From assembly GCF_026342355.1 (NCBI RefSeq), contig NZ_JAPEMV010000002.1:1054001-1118000 (forward strand): a DNA stretch of 64,000 nt. The letters are read 5' to 3'. Source of the DNA: Streptomyces sp. NBC_00249 (GTDB lineage: Bacteria > Actinomycetota > Actinomycetes > Streptomycetales > Streptomycetaceae). Under the pieces are notes generated by a model that was given only the letters and a program-made list of their open reading frames with translations, was not told the DNA's origin and made no database searches. Numbering within the stretch: position 1 is the first letter of the stretch; each line of letters opens with the position of its first letter. Below are positions 11,013 through 18,510 of the stretch, one piece after another. The position numbers and the translations under genes were made by a program.

Positions 11013-11412
11013 CGCGGGGCGGTCTCAGGGAGGGGTTGGGGCTTTCCCGTCAGTCTCATCGTCCTTCCGTGTCGGGCCGGCCTGTCAAGGGCGCTCCTTC
11101 GTCGCGTCGCTTCGCGATGGCCTTCGGCCACCCTTGACAGACCGTCCCGCCCCGGAAAAACGAAGACTGCCGGGAAACCCCCAAAGAAACGGGACGGGGC
11201 AGGAGAGGGGAGGAGCGGGTCAGTCAGGGATGCGGCGGGCGAGCTCCGGCCGGCATCCACCCATCCGGGCAGATCAGAGTCCCTTTCCGGACCAGGGCGC
11301 GGCCCTACCTGCACCAAATGACGACCAGAAGACCATCAGCACCCCACAGGCGCGTCAGATCGCTACGCGCTCCTCATCTCTCAGCGTCTGCGACCCGTCT
11401 CGGGCTGGTCAT
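11013..11412. repeat. Left copy of a ~400-bp inverted repeat
   Basis: Matches the reverse complement of about 12810-13212 along its whole length with scattered substitutions and small indels. An 85-bp block, 11102-11186, is identical to the complement of 13038-13122. It contains CTGTCAAGGG (11082-11091) and CCCTTGACAG (11131-11140), which can form a hairpin. No coding region is evident except the last codons of the 79-residue gene that enters it at 11412. Together with the short hairpin region before it, this accounts for the 450-bp gap after the SEDS gene. Confidence 0.85.
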
Positions 11413-11620
11413 AGGCGGACTCCACGTTGCCGACGGCGGTGGTGAATTCGCGACCCGATGCGGCCCGGATGTAGGCCAGTTGCACCCAGTGCTCGCGGGC
11501 GAGGGAGTCCGAGACGTTCTCGTTGATCACGGCCATCAGCTCACCCTCGGCGCCGGACGCGATATCGCGGACGCGGTGGCGCAGGAGCTGGTGCGGCACG
11601 TACTCGTAGCGCTCACTCAT
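11381..11620 (-). CDS. Small protein of unknown function in GntR cassette
   Basis: A 79-residue acidic protein, starting MSERYEYVPHQLLRHRVRDI and containing INENVSDSLAREHWVQLAYI. I do not recognise a family, and there is no signal peptide or membrane helix. It overlaps the upstream 56-residue gene by 8 nt, and a GAGGAGGT-like ribosome-binding site lies just before its ATG. Its last ten codons lie inside the left inverted repeat. It is divergent from the GntR regulator, whose probable operators are upstream of the gene pair, so it is probably a target of that regulator. Confidence 0.7.
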   Translation of the reverse strand: MSERYEYVPHQLLRHRVRDIASGAEGELMAVINENVSDSLAREHWVQLAYIRAASGREFTTAVGNVESAYDQPETGRRR

Positions 11621-11783
11621 CGGGCACCTCCTCGAAAGTGTCGAGGAAGCGTTCCCAGCCGGCCAGCGCCCGGTCGAGGAGATCGGCGCTCGGCTCGACC
11701 GCCGCAGCCACCCTCGACGAGGGGGCGTAGTCGATTTCGACTCTGGGCTCGGAGGCCGCCGTGTCGACGGGAATCTGGCGCAT
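11613..11783 (-). CDS. Tiny protein of unknown function in GntR cassette
   Basis: A 56-residue protein, beginning MRQIPVDTAASEPRVEIDYA and ending DRALAGWERFLDTFEEVPDE. It is acidic, with a probable amphipathic helix in its second half. The ATG at 11783 follows a GAGTGATCTGC stretch that gives only a moderate ribosome-binding site. Its stop codon lies inside the start of the 79-residue gene (8-nt overlap), so the two are translated together, as in toxin-antitoxin or partner-protein pairs; that analogy is inference only. Confidence 0.6.
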   Translation of the reverse strand: MRQIPVDTAASEPRVEIDYAPSSRVAAAVEPSADLLDRALAGWERFLDTFEEVPDE

Positions 11784-11824
11784 GCAGATCACTCCTCAGT
11801 CATGAGACCACTTCGCGAGCAACT

Positions 11825-11889
11825 TCTCTAGAGATGTCTCCACTACAGCCGATGCCAGCCCGTCCGTCAATGCATCTCTAGAGATGTCT
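11825..11889. promoter_or_regulatory. Two operator-like repeats before the small-gene pair
   Basis: The 15-mer TCTCTAGAGATGTCT occurs at 11825-11839 and again at 11875-11889, start to start 50 bp (about five helical turns). Each contains the palindrome TCTCTAGAGA; the second extends to CATCTCTAGAGATG. Position and symmetry fit binding sites for the adjacent GntR/HutC-type dimer. Confidence 0.65.
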
Positions 11890-11951
11890 ACGGGCGGGGG
11901 TAGGTAAGTCCCACCGCTGGTGCATGCAGGGGCGGACCTCTGGCCCTAGGG

Positions 11952-11963
11952 TGTCTAGAGAGG
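11952..11963. promoter_or_regulatory. Third operator-like site before the GntR gene
   Basis: TGTCTAGAGAGG shares the core TCTAGAGA (11954-11961) with the two upstream sites and lies 20 bp before the GntR start codon, fitting autorepression. Confidence 0.55.
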
Positions 11964-11981
11964 AGAAGGAGTGATCGGTTC

Positions 11982-12740
11982 ATGACCAGCCAGGGCAGTG
12001 CCCGTCAGCCGAAGTACCAGCGGATCGCTGATGCGCTGAGGACGGCTATCCAGTCGGGCGAGTACGGCCCGGGCGACCGCCTGCCAGGCGAGAACGACCT
12101 CATGGCCACGTACGACGTCGCCCGGATGACCGCACGTCAGGCCCTCGGCGTACTCCAGAACGAAGGCCTGGTGGAGGCACGGAAGGGTGCCGGCGTCTTC
12201 GTCCGCGCCTTCCGGCCCTTGCGGCGGCGCGGCCTCCAGCGGCTGGCGCAGGAGCAGTGGGGCTCAGGGCGCTCCATCTGGTCCGCCGACACCGAGGATC
12301 GAGAGCTCGTCGTCGATCAGATCGAGGTGCGTGAGGAAGAAGCGAACAATCGGGTCGCCGGCGCCCTCGGCGTTGCTCCTGGCACTCCGGTGTGGGTGCG
12401 CGGCCGCCGCTTCGTGCTCGATGGCAAGCCCGTGCTCTTCGCGACATCCCACCTCCCGTCGGATGTCGTCGCCGACTCCGCGATCACTCAGCACGACTCC
12501 GGGCCCGGCGGAACCTACGCACGCCTCGCCGAACTGGGCCACAAGCCGGTCCACTTCCGGGAGGAGATCCGCTCCCGGATGCCCTCGGCAGTCGAGGCCG
12601 AGCGGCTGTCGCTCTCCATGGGCACACCTGTCATCCAGATCGTCCGCACCGCATTCGCCGAGGACGGACGTGCCGTCGAGGTCAATGAGATGACCCTGGA
12701 CTCCGCTTCCTACGTACTGGAGTACGACTTCGACGCCTAG
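11982..12740 (+). CDS. GntR-family regulator, HutC/UTRA subfamily
   Basis: A 252-residue regulator. The N-terminal winged helix is at about 10-78 (YQRIADALRTAIQSGEYGPG, MTARQALGVLQNEGLVEARK). The UTRA ligand-binding domain is at about 95-248 (VRGRRFVLDGKPVLFATSHL, PVIQIVRTAFAEDG, SYVLEYDFDA). The ATG follows GGAGAAGGAG at a slightly long spacing. Proteins of this type include Kor/TraR-like repressors of actinomycete conjugative elements as well as metabolic regulators. Here it is divergent from two tiny genes, with TCTAGAGA sites between them, and the cassette lies between long inverted repeats. That suggests an acquired, self-regulated module. Confidence 0.93.
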   Translation: MTSQGSARQPKYQRIADALRTAIQSGEYGPGDRLPGENDLMATYDVARMTARQALGVLQNEGLVEARKGAGVFVRAFRPLRRRGLQRLAQEQWGSGRSIWSADTEDRELVVDQIEVREEEANNRVAGALGVAPGTPVWVRGRRFVLDGKPVLFATSHLPSDVVADSAITQHDSGPGGTYARLAELGHKPVHFREEIRSRMPSAVEAERLSLSMGTPVIQIVRTAFAEDGRAVEVNEMTLDSASYVLEYDFDA

Positions 12741-12773
12741 ACGGCCGTCGTCCGATGAGTCTCGCGGTCAGCC

Positions 12774-12866
12774 GCTGAGACGAGAGAAGCGCGTAGCGAT
12801 CGTGGGCGGCTTACGAACGGCCCAGGCGGACTGCAGACGCTGAGATGTGCGAAGCGCGTAGCGATC
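12774..12866. repeat. Short direct repeat at the right repeat boundary
   Basis: GCTGAGA-N5-GAAGCGCGTAGCGATC occurs at 12774-12801 and 12839-12866, 65 bp apart. A third, inverted copy of its core (GATCGCTACGCGCT) lies at about 11358-11371 in the left repeat. The duplication marks the inner edge of the right repeat arm. Confidence 0.7.
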
Positions 12867-13212
12867 TGACGCGTCGGGAGGGGGTGATGGCCTTCTCGTC
12901 GTCATTTCGTGCGGGTAGGGCTGTGCCTTGGTGCGGAAAGGGGCTCTGAGCTGCCCGGATGGGTGGATGGCGGCCGAAGGCAGCCCGCCGCATCCCTGAC
13001 GAGGCCGCTCCTCCCCTTCTTCCCCCCCGTCCCGTTCCTTTGGGGGTTTCCCGGCAGTCTTCGTTTTTCCGGGGCGGGACGGTCTGTCAAGGGTGGCCGA
13101 AGGCCATCGCGAAGCGACGCGAACGCAGTGAGCGCCCTTGACAGGCCGGCCCGACCCGGAAGGACGATGAGACTGACGGGAAAGCCCCAACCCCTCCCCG
13201 AGACCGCCCCAG
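12810..13212. repeat. Right copy of the ~400-bp inverted repeat
   Basis: The reverse complement of 11013-11412 with scattered differences, including the identical 85-bp block 13038-13122. The internal hairpin arms CTGTCAAGGG and CCCTTGACAG are conserved. No coding region is evident. It fills most of the gap between the GntR gene (ends 12740) and the polysaccharide deacetylase gene (stop at 13247). The remaining 34 bp are a C-rich CCGACCCC tandem. Confidence 0.85.
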
Positions 13213-13246
13213 GGTGGAACCCGACCCCGACCCCGACCCCGCCCCC

Positions 13247-14131
13247 CTACAGGTAGTCCTCCAGGCGACCGATCCGGTAGCCCTGTTCCTGGATGCGCTG
13301 GAGCATGTGGGTGGTCATCTGGGTTTCCGTCGTGCCCTTGAGTTCCGAGGGGCCGCGGAAGTGGGCCAGGATGATGTCGCCCGGTTTGAGGGCGGAGCCC
13401 TCGGCGTACTGGAAGTTGTTTATCTGCATCGACGTGCGCCACAGGACGACCGAGGAGGCTCCGCACTCGGAGGCGGCCTTGAGGGTGTCGTCGTTGTAGT
13501 TGCCGAACGGCGGGCGGAAGAGGGTGGGGCGCTTGCCGAAGCGCTTCTCCAGGTTTTCCTGCTGGCCGCATATCTCCTTCTTCTGCGCCGCGAAGGGCAG
13601 GGTCCGGAGGTTCGGGTGGGTCAGGGTGTGGTTGTTTATCGTGCTGCCCGAGCCGTTGTCGCGGAGCTTCTCGAAGTGTCCGTAGTCCGACGAGGCCACG
13701 TTGTGCGTCAGGAACATGCTGATCGGCAGCTTCAGATCAGCGGCCATCTTCAGGAACTCGGGGTCCTTCTCGGCGCCGTCGTCGAAGGTCAGGAAGACGA
13801 CCTTGTCGGTCGCCGGGACGGGTATTCGGTCCACCACGGCGGCCTTGCCCGGGGCGGCCTTGGGGAGTTGCGGCTTCTGGGCGGGCTTGGGGGCGTACTC
13901 GACGGGGGCCGTCAGGCCCCACTTCTTGTACGCCTGGTCGCCCGCGGAAGCGGGAGGGGCCGCGGCGGACGGTGCGGACGGGGACGGGGACGCCGACGGC
14001 GCCACCGGGTCCGGCACCGCCTTGCGGCCCAGCCTCTCGATGGGATCCACGCTGTTCCCGCACCCCGTCAGGGACAGCGCGAGCGCGCCGGCCGTCAGCG
14101 TCCCGGCTACCAACCGGCGCGCGTGCTTCAC
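13247..14131 (-). CDS. Lipoprotein polysaccharide deacetylase (NodB-like), distal copy
   Basis: A 294-residue exported lipoprotein with lipobox LTGC (21-24), a Pro/Ser/Ala-rich linker (40-65) and a NodB-type carbohydrate esterase 4 domain (about 108-294). The metal and catalytic residues are visible: Asp117-Asp118 in LTFDDGAEKDP, His168 and His172 in NNHTLTHPN, RPPFGNYN (206-213), and AHFRG near 256-260. It probably removes acetyl groups from a cell-wall or exported glycan. The GTG start overlaps the upstream paralogue stop codon (GTGA), so the pair is translationally coupled. Confidence 0.93.
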   Translation of the reverse strand: MKHARRLVAGTLTAGALALSLTGCGNSVDPIERLGRKAVPDPVAPSASPSPSAPSAAAPPASAGDQAYKKWGLTAPVEYAPKPAQKPQLPKAAPGKAAVVDRIPVPATDKVVFLTFDDGAEKDPEFLKMAADLKLPISMFLTHNVASSDYGHFEKLRDNGSGSTINNHTLTHPNLRTLPFAAQKKEICGQQENLEKRFGKRPTLFRPPFGNYNDDTLKAASECGASSVVLWRTSMQINNFQYAEGSALKPGDIILAHFRGPSELKGTTETQMTTHMLQRIQEQGYRIGRLEDYL

Positions 14132-15078
14132 AGATAATCCTCCAGCCGAGCCACGGCGTACCCCTTGTCCGTGACGGTCTTCATGACATGACGGATCATG
14201 TCAGGCATCGTGCCCTTCCAGTCCTCCCGGCCCCGGAAATGGGTCAGGATGATGTCGCCGGGATGGAGGTCGCGGTCCCACTCCCGGTAGTCCATCCGGT
14301 TGGTGAAGGCCTCGGCGTTCCACAGCGGGACCGACTTGATGCCGCAGGACTTCGCCGCGCGCAGCGTGTCCTGGTTGTAGTTGCCGTACGGCGGGCGGAA
14401 GAGGGTGGGCCGCTTGCCGAACTGCTTCTGGATCGTGTCCTGCTGGCCGCAGATCTCCTCGCGCTGCTTCTCGTACGAGAGTCCCGGCATGTAGCGGTGG
14501 TTGAGGGTGTGGTTGTTCAGGGTGACGCCCGCGGCCTGCATCTGCTTGAAGTACGCGTAGTTGTCGCGTACGAGGTAGTCGCTGAGGAACGCCGTGTACG
14601 GGATCTTCAGCTCCTGCATCATCCTGACGAACTCGGGGTCCTTCTCGGCGCCGTCGTCGATGGTCAGGAAGACGACCTTCTCCTCCGTCGGGACGGTGGT
14701 GAAGACCGGCGGGAGTTCGTCCTGGTCCTCCACCTCGAAGCCGTCACGGGTGGTGATCTCGGGCTTCGCCTTCGGCGCGGCCGGGGCCAGGAGCGGCACC
14801 TTGGCCAGGCCCCACTTCTTCGCCACCGCGATCCGTGCCTGCTGGGCCGCCTTGAGCTTCTCGGCGGAGTTGGCGAGGGCGCCCGCCGCTCCGGAGCCGG
14901 CCTCGCCGGCGGCGCCGGCCTTGGTCTTGGCCGGTGTGCCGGAGTCCGAGGCCCCGCATCCGGTACCCAGGGCCGCGACCAGCAGTGCGGCCAGGGCCAC
15001 CCCGTACCGGCCGCGCGGGTGCGCCGCGGACCGGTGACCAAACTGCGCAGTATTTCCCTTTTGTCGTACAAGCTGCAT
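14128..15078 (-). CDS. Lipoprotein polysaccharide deacetylase (NodB-like), proximal copy
   Basis: A 316-residue paralogue of the following gene. A long basic N-terminus precedes the export helix and lipobox LGTGC (Cys41). The NodB domain is at about 134-316, with Asp141-Asp142 (LTIDDGAEKDP), His190 and His194 (NNHTLNHRY), RPPYGNYN and THFRG. Both copies end in RLEDYL. ATG 15078 is preferred over ATG 15096 because GGAAAG lies about 9 nt before it. The upstream stretch is unusually AT-rich for this genome. It is divergent from the methyltransferase gene. Confidence 0.92.
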   Translation of the reverse strand: MQLVRQKGNTAQFGHRSAAHPRGRYGVALAALLVAALGTGCGASDSGTPAKTKAGAAGEAGSGAAGALANSAEKLKAAQQARIAVAKKWGLAKVPLLAPAAPKAKPEITTRDGFEVEDQDELPPVFTTVPTEEKVVFLTIDDGAEKDPEFVRMMQELKIPYTAFLSDYLVRDNYAYFKQMQAAGVTLNNHTLNHRYMPGLSYEKQREEICGQQDTIQKQFGKRPTLFRPPYGNYNQDTLRAAKSCGIKSVPLWNAEAFTNRMDYREWDRDLHPGDIILTHFRGREDWKGTMPDMIRHVMKTVTDKGYAVARLEDYL

Positions 15079-15168
15079 AGCAGCGGATCTTTCCATCGCA
15101 CAGCACCCGGCCCCGGACGACACCACGGCCGGAGTCCGCCCTTCCACCGACTGGCCCACAATGGACCG

Positions 15169-16356
15169 GTGACCCCCGAAGACTTCGCCGCGCTCCTCAC
15201 CCCCGAGGGCCGCGCCCTCCTCGACTCGCTCCGCGACTTCGACCCCGCGCAGGAGCTGGCCGTGGCCACCCGGCTGCGCCGTGAGCACCCCGCCGCGCTG
15301 GTGTCGGCGGCGCTCGGGCAGGCCCGGCTGCGGCAGCGGGCGGTGGCGAAGTTCGGGGCCGAGGACGCGTACCGGATGTACTTCACGTCCGGCGGCGGGG
15401 AGATGGCCACCCGCGCGTCGGTGGCCTCGTACCGGGCCGGGCGCCTCGCGGAGCTCGGCGTACGGAGCGTCGCGGACCTGTGCTGCGGGATCGGCGGGGA
15501 CGCGCTGGCGCTGGCCCGGCTGGGGATCCGGGTGCTGGCCGTGGACCTCGACCCGCTGACCGTCGCCGTCGCGCGCGCCAACGCCGAGGCACTGGGGCTG
15601 GCCGACCTGATCGAGGTCCGGGAGTCGGACGTGGCGGCGGTGGACGTGTCCCCGTACGACGCCGTCTTCCTCGACCCCGCCCGCCGGAGCGGGCGCGGCC
15701 GCGTCTTCGACCCGGAGTCCTACTCGCCGCCGCTGTCCTGGGCCGTGGAGACGGCCCGTACGGCGAAGGTCGCCGCCATCAAGATCGCCCCCGGGATCCC
15801 GCACGAGGCGGTCCCCGCCGAGGCCGAGGCCGAGTGGATCTCCGACCACGGGGACGTGAAGGAGGCCGTGCTGTGGTTCGGCACCGCCCCCGGCACCGTA
15901 CGGGCCACCCTGCTGCCGGGGCCGCGCGAGCTGCGCACCGCCGACCCGCTGCCTGATCCCGAGGCGGGTCCCGTCGGCCGCTACCTCTACGAACCCGACG
16001 GGGCGGTGATCCGCGCACACCTGGTCGCGGAGGTGGCCGAGGCGCTGGACGGCCGGCTGATCGACCCGACCATCGCCTACATCACCGCCGACGAGCTGCG
16101 CGCGACCCCGTACGCGACCGCGTACGAGATCACCGATGTACTGCCCTTCGGCCTGAAGAAGCTGAAGGCCCTAATGCGCGAGCGCGGGGTCGGCGTCCTG
16201 ACGGTGAAGAAGCGCGGCTCGGCGATCGAGCCGGAGGAGCTGCGCAAGAAGGTCAAGCCGCAGGGCCCGAACGCGGCGACGGTCTTCCTGACCCGTGTGG
16301 CCGGGGCCCCGTCGATGCTGATCGGCTCCCCGGCGAAGCCGCCGGCCGAGGGCTAG
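15169..16356 (+). CDS. Class I SAM methyltransferase with THUMP-like domain
   Basis: A 395-residue protein. The SAM-binding Rossmann region is at about 98-200, with motif I VADLCCGIGGDALALARLG (101-119), AVDLDPL (124-130) and DPARR (169-173). The C-terminal part, about 325-395 (YEITDVLPFGLKKLKALMRE, LTVKKRGSAIEPEEL), matches the THUMP-like domain seen in a family of presumed RNA methyltransferases. The start is GTG at 15169; there is no better upstream start. The 3' end overlaps the convergent membrane-protein gene by sharing a CTAG palindrome for both stop codons. The substrate is unproven. Confidence 0.9.
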   Translation: MTPEDFAALLTPEGRALLDSLRDFDPAQELAVATRLRREHPAALVSAALGQARLRQRAVAKFGAEDAYRMYFTSGGGEMATRASVASYRAGRLAELGVRSVADLCCGIGGDALALARLGIRVLAVDLDPLTVAVARANAEALGLADLIEVRESDVAAVDVSPYDAVFLDPARRSGRGRVFDPESYSPPLSWAVETARTAKVAAIKIAPGIPHEAVPAEAEAEWISDHGDVKEAVLWFGTAPGTVRATLLPGPRELRTADPLPDPEAGPVGRYLYEPDGAVIRAHLVAEVAEALDGRLIDPTIAYITADELRATPYATAYEITDVLPFGLKKLKALMRERGVGVLTVKKRGSAIEPEELRKKVKPQGPNAATVFLTRVAGAPSMLIGSPAKPPAEG

Positions 16357-17015
16357 GCCGCGTCCGAGAGGATCCGCCCGGGCCGGTCCTGGCCGGCCGG
16401 CGGGCGGAAGGCGCGGACCGCCCAGCGGTAGTGGGCGCCGGCCTTGGCCAGGCCCAGCAGGGCGGTGATCCACAGGATCATGCCGAAGCCCATGATGTAC
16501 GCGACCTCGCCGTACGTGTCCTCGCCCGGCGTGGCTCCGGCGGCGGCGCCGAAGGCCACCCACAGCCCGACCGCGCCCAGCGCGAGGGAGGCGAGCAGCC
16601 ACACCAGGCTCCGCGCGGGGGCGCGCAGCCGGGCGTCGGCGGCCGGGTCACGGCCGGCCTCGACCCAGGCGCACAGCAGGTGCCGCACGCGCCGTTCCTG
16701 CCGGGCTCCGGAGGCGAACCAGAAGCCGGCGGGCACGAGCACCCCGGCCCCGATCACGGCGTAGACGATGCCGAAGAAGGCCGAGATCAGGTCGCCCTCC
16801 TCGAAGGACATCACGGCCATGCCGAGGAAGGTCCAGCCGAACGCGAAGACCGCCGCGACCGTCCAGAGCAGCAGCAGCCGTCCCAGGCCCAGGCTGCGCC
16901 GGCTCAGGTCCTCGAGGAAGCGCGCACGGTCGGCCCGTACGACGGTCTCGTCCATCCACTGGCGCAGGTGCGCGGGCGGCGGCGGAGGCGGGAGCTCACG
17001 GCTAGGCATGCGCAT
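16353..17015 (-). CDS. Hypothetical four-helix membrane protein
   Basis: A 220-residue protein with a proline-rich N-terminus (ELPPPPPPAHLRQW). Four probable membrane helices lie at about 48-70, 78-103, 145-165 and 172-195. An arginine-rich cytoplasmic loop (RQERRVRHLLCAWVEAGRDP) lies between helices 2 and 3. Two ATGs 6 bp apart could serve as the start; the upstream one is given. I do not recognise the family. It is downstream of tsaD and the small gene after it but separated by 74 bp, so membership of that operon is uncertain. Confidence 0.78.
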   Translation of the reverse strand: MRMPSRELPPPPPPAHLRQWMDETVVRADRARFLEDLSRRSLGLGRLLLLWTVAAVFAFGWTFLGMAVMSFEEGDLISAFFGIVYAVIGAGVLVPAGFWFASGARQERRVRHLLCAWVEAGRDPAADARLRAPARSLVWLLASLALGAVGLWVAFGAAAGATPGEDTYGEVAYIMGFGMILWITALLGLAKAGAHYRWAVRAFRPPAGQDRPGRILSDAA

Positions 17016-17089
17016 GACGATAGCGGCAGCCCCTCCAGACCCGCCGGAGGGCTCCTCGACCACCGCCGCAGACCACCGCGCAAGCGGCT

Positions 17090-17362
17090 TCAGGCTCCCG
17101 AGACCTCGACCGACTCGAACCGCCAGCGGTGCACGGGGCGGGTGATCAGGTCCGCGGCCGGCTCCGGCAGTTCGGGCAGCTCCGCCGCCACCCCCTCGGG
17201 GGCCTCCCACCAGGTCACCACGAGCACCCGGTCCTGCTGGGCGCGCAGCACCTCGCGGCGCACCGGCTCCCGGGCCAGGACCTGCGCACGGGCCCACTCC
17301 AGCAGCTCGGTGCCCCGGCCGGCCACGGCCCGGGCCTCCCACATCAGCGCGACGGTGCTCAC
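17090..17362 (-). CDS. Small conserved protein downstream of tsaD (ABM-like fold possible)
   Basis: A 90-residue protein beginning [20 protein letters not shown], with [20 protein letters not shown] and a C-terminal [10 protein letters not shown]. The strand-helix-strand pattern and tryptophans resemble small dimeric alpha-beta-barrel (ABM-like) proteins, but no catalytic residues can be assigned. The GTG start overlaps the tsaD stop codon as GTGA, so it is translationally coupled to tsaD. Its function is unknown. Confidence 0.75.
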   Translation of the reverse strand: MSTVALMWEARAVAGRGTELLEWARAQVLAREPVRREVLRAQQDRVLVVTWWEAPEGVAAELPELPEPAADLITRPVHRWRFESVEVSGA

Positions 17363-18510
17363 GAGTAGAGGTTGTCCTTGCTGAGCTCGTGCACGTGGTC
17401 GTGGTCGTGCCCGCCGTGGCTGTGACCGTGGCCGTGGCCATGACCGCCGTCGCCGTGGTCGTGCGCCGTCCCCGGTACGTGCGGGTCCGTCACCGGCAGC
17501 GAGGAGTCCGCGGACAGGTCCCAGTCGGAGGCCGGACGGTTCCGCTTGACCATCTCCGCGCCCAGCGCCGCCACCATCGCGCCGTTGTCCGTGCACAGCT
17601 TCGGCCGCGGCACGCGCAGGATGATCCCCGCGTCGTCGCAGCGCTCCTGCGCCAGCGAGCGGAGCCGCGAGTTGGCCGCCACACCGCCGCCGATCATCAG
17701 GTGGTCGACGCCCTCGTCCTTGCACGCCCGGATCGCCTTGCGCGTCAGCACGTCCACCACGGCCTCCTGGAAGGACGCCGCCACGTCGCGCACCGGCACC
17801 TCCTCGCCCGCCTTCCGCTTCGCCTCGATCCAGCGGGCGACGGCCGTCTTGAGCCCGGAGAAGGAGAAGTCGTACGCCGCGTCGCGCGGCCCCGTCAGCC
17901 CGCGCGGGAAGTGGATCGCCTTGGGGTCGCCCTCACGCGCGAGCCGGTCGATGACCGGGCCGCCGGGGAAGCCGAGGTGGAGCACGCGGGCGATCTTGTC
18001 GAAGGCCTCGCCCGCCGCGTCGTCGATGGTCGCGCCCAGCGGGCGGACGTCGCTCGTGATGTCCGGGGCCAGCAGCAGCGAGGAGTGCCCGCCGGACACC
18101 AGCAGCGCCATGGTCGGCTCGGGCAGCGGGCCGTGCTCCAGCTGGTCGACGCAGATGTGCGAGGCGAGGTGGTTGACCCCGTACAGCGGCTTGCCCAGCG
18201 CGTACGCGTACGCCTTCGCCGCCGAGACGCCCACCAGCAGCGCCCCCGCGAGGCCGGGACCGGCCGTGACCGCGATGCCGTCGAGGTCGCGGGCGCTGAC
18301 CCCGGCCTCCTTCAGGGCGCGTTCGATGGTCGGGACCATCGCCTCCAGGTGCGCCCGGGAGGCCACTTCGGGTACGACGCCGCCGAAGCGGGCGTGCTCG
18401 TCGACGCTCGACGCGATGGCGTCGGCCAGCAGGGTGGTGCCGCGGACGACGCCGACGCCGGTCTCGTCGCAGGAGGTCTCGATGCCGAGGACGAGCGGTT
18501 CGTCAGCCAT
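17359..18510 (-). CDS. tsaD: tRNA threonylcarbamoyladenosine transferase TsaD
   Basis: A 383-residue Kae1/YgjD-family protein. Working with TsaB and TsaE, it moves the threonylcarbamoyl group to A37 of ANN-reading tRNAs. It shows [15 protein letters not shown] (8-22), the metal-binding His114 and His118 (NHLASHI), VSGGHSSL (138-145) and [12 protein letters not shown] 18510 fits the family start. The 40 residues after the catalytic core form a His/Gly/Asp-rich tail ([20 protein letters not shown]), longer than in most bacteria and probably metal-binding. It overlaps rimI upstream by 8 nt and the small gene downstream by 4 nt. Confidence 0.97.
   Translation of the reverse strand: MADEPLVLGIETSCDETGVGVVRGTTLLADAIASSVDEHARFGGVVPEVASRAHLEAMVPTIERALKEAGVSARDLDGIAVTAGPGLAGALLVGVSAAKAYAYALGKPLYGVNHLASHICVDQLEHGPLPEPTMALLVSGGHSSLLLAPDITSDVRPLGATIDDAAGEAFDKIARVLHLGFPGGPVIDRLAREGDPKAIHFPRGLTGPRDAAYDFSFSGLKTAVARWIEAKRKAGEEVPVRDVAASFQEAVVDVLTRKAIRACKDEGVDHLMIGGGVAANSRLRSLAQERCDDAGIILRVPRPKLCTDNGAMVAALGAEMVKRNRPASDWDLSADSSLPVTDPHVPGTAHDHGDGGHGHGHGHSHGGHDHDHVHELSKDNLYS

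Noticed and set aside
11082..11140. CTGTCAAGGG / CCCTTGACAG hairpin considered as a CRISPR or attachment-site remnant
   Set aside because: Only one pair per repeat arm, no spacers, no integrase and no tRNA gene nearby.
13215..13245. CCGACCCC tandem after the right repeat as a functional element
   Set aside because: Only three to four imperfect units in a very C-rich stretch; no supporting context.
12768..13571. Open frame through the right inverted repeat
   Set aside because: It crosses the repeat and the end of the deacetylase gene with no recognisable domain; the matching left repeat has no equivalent frame.
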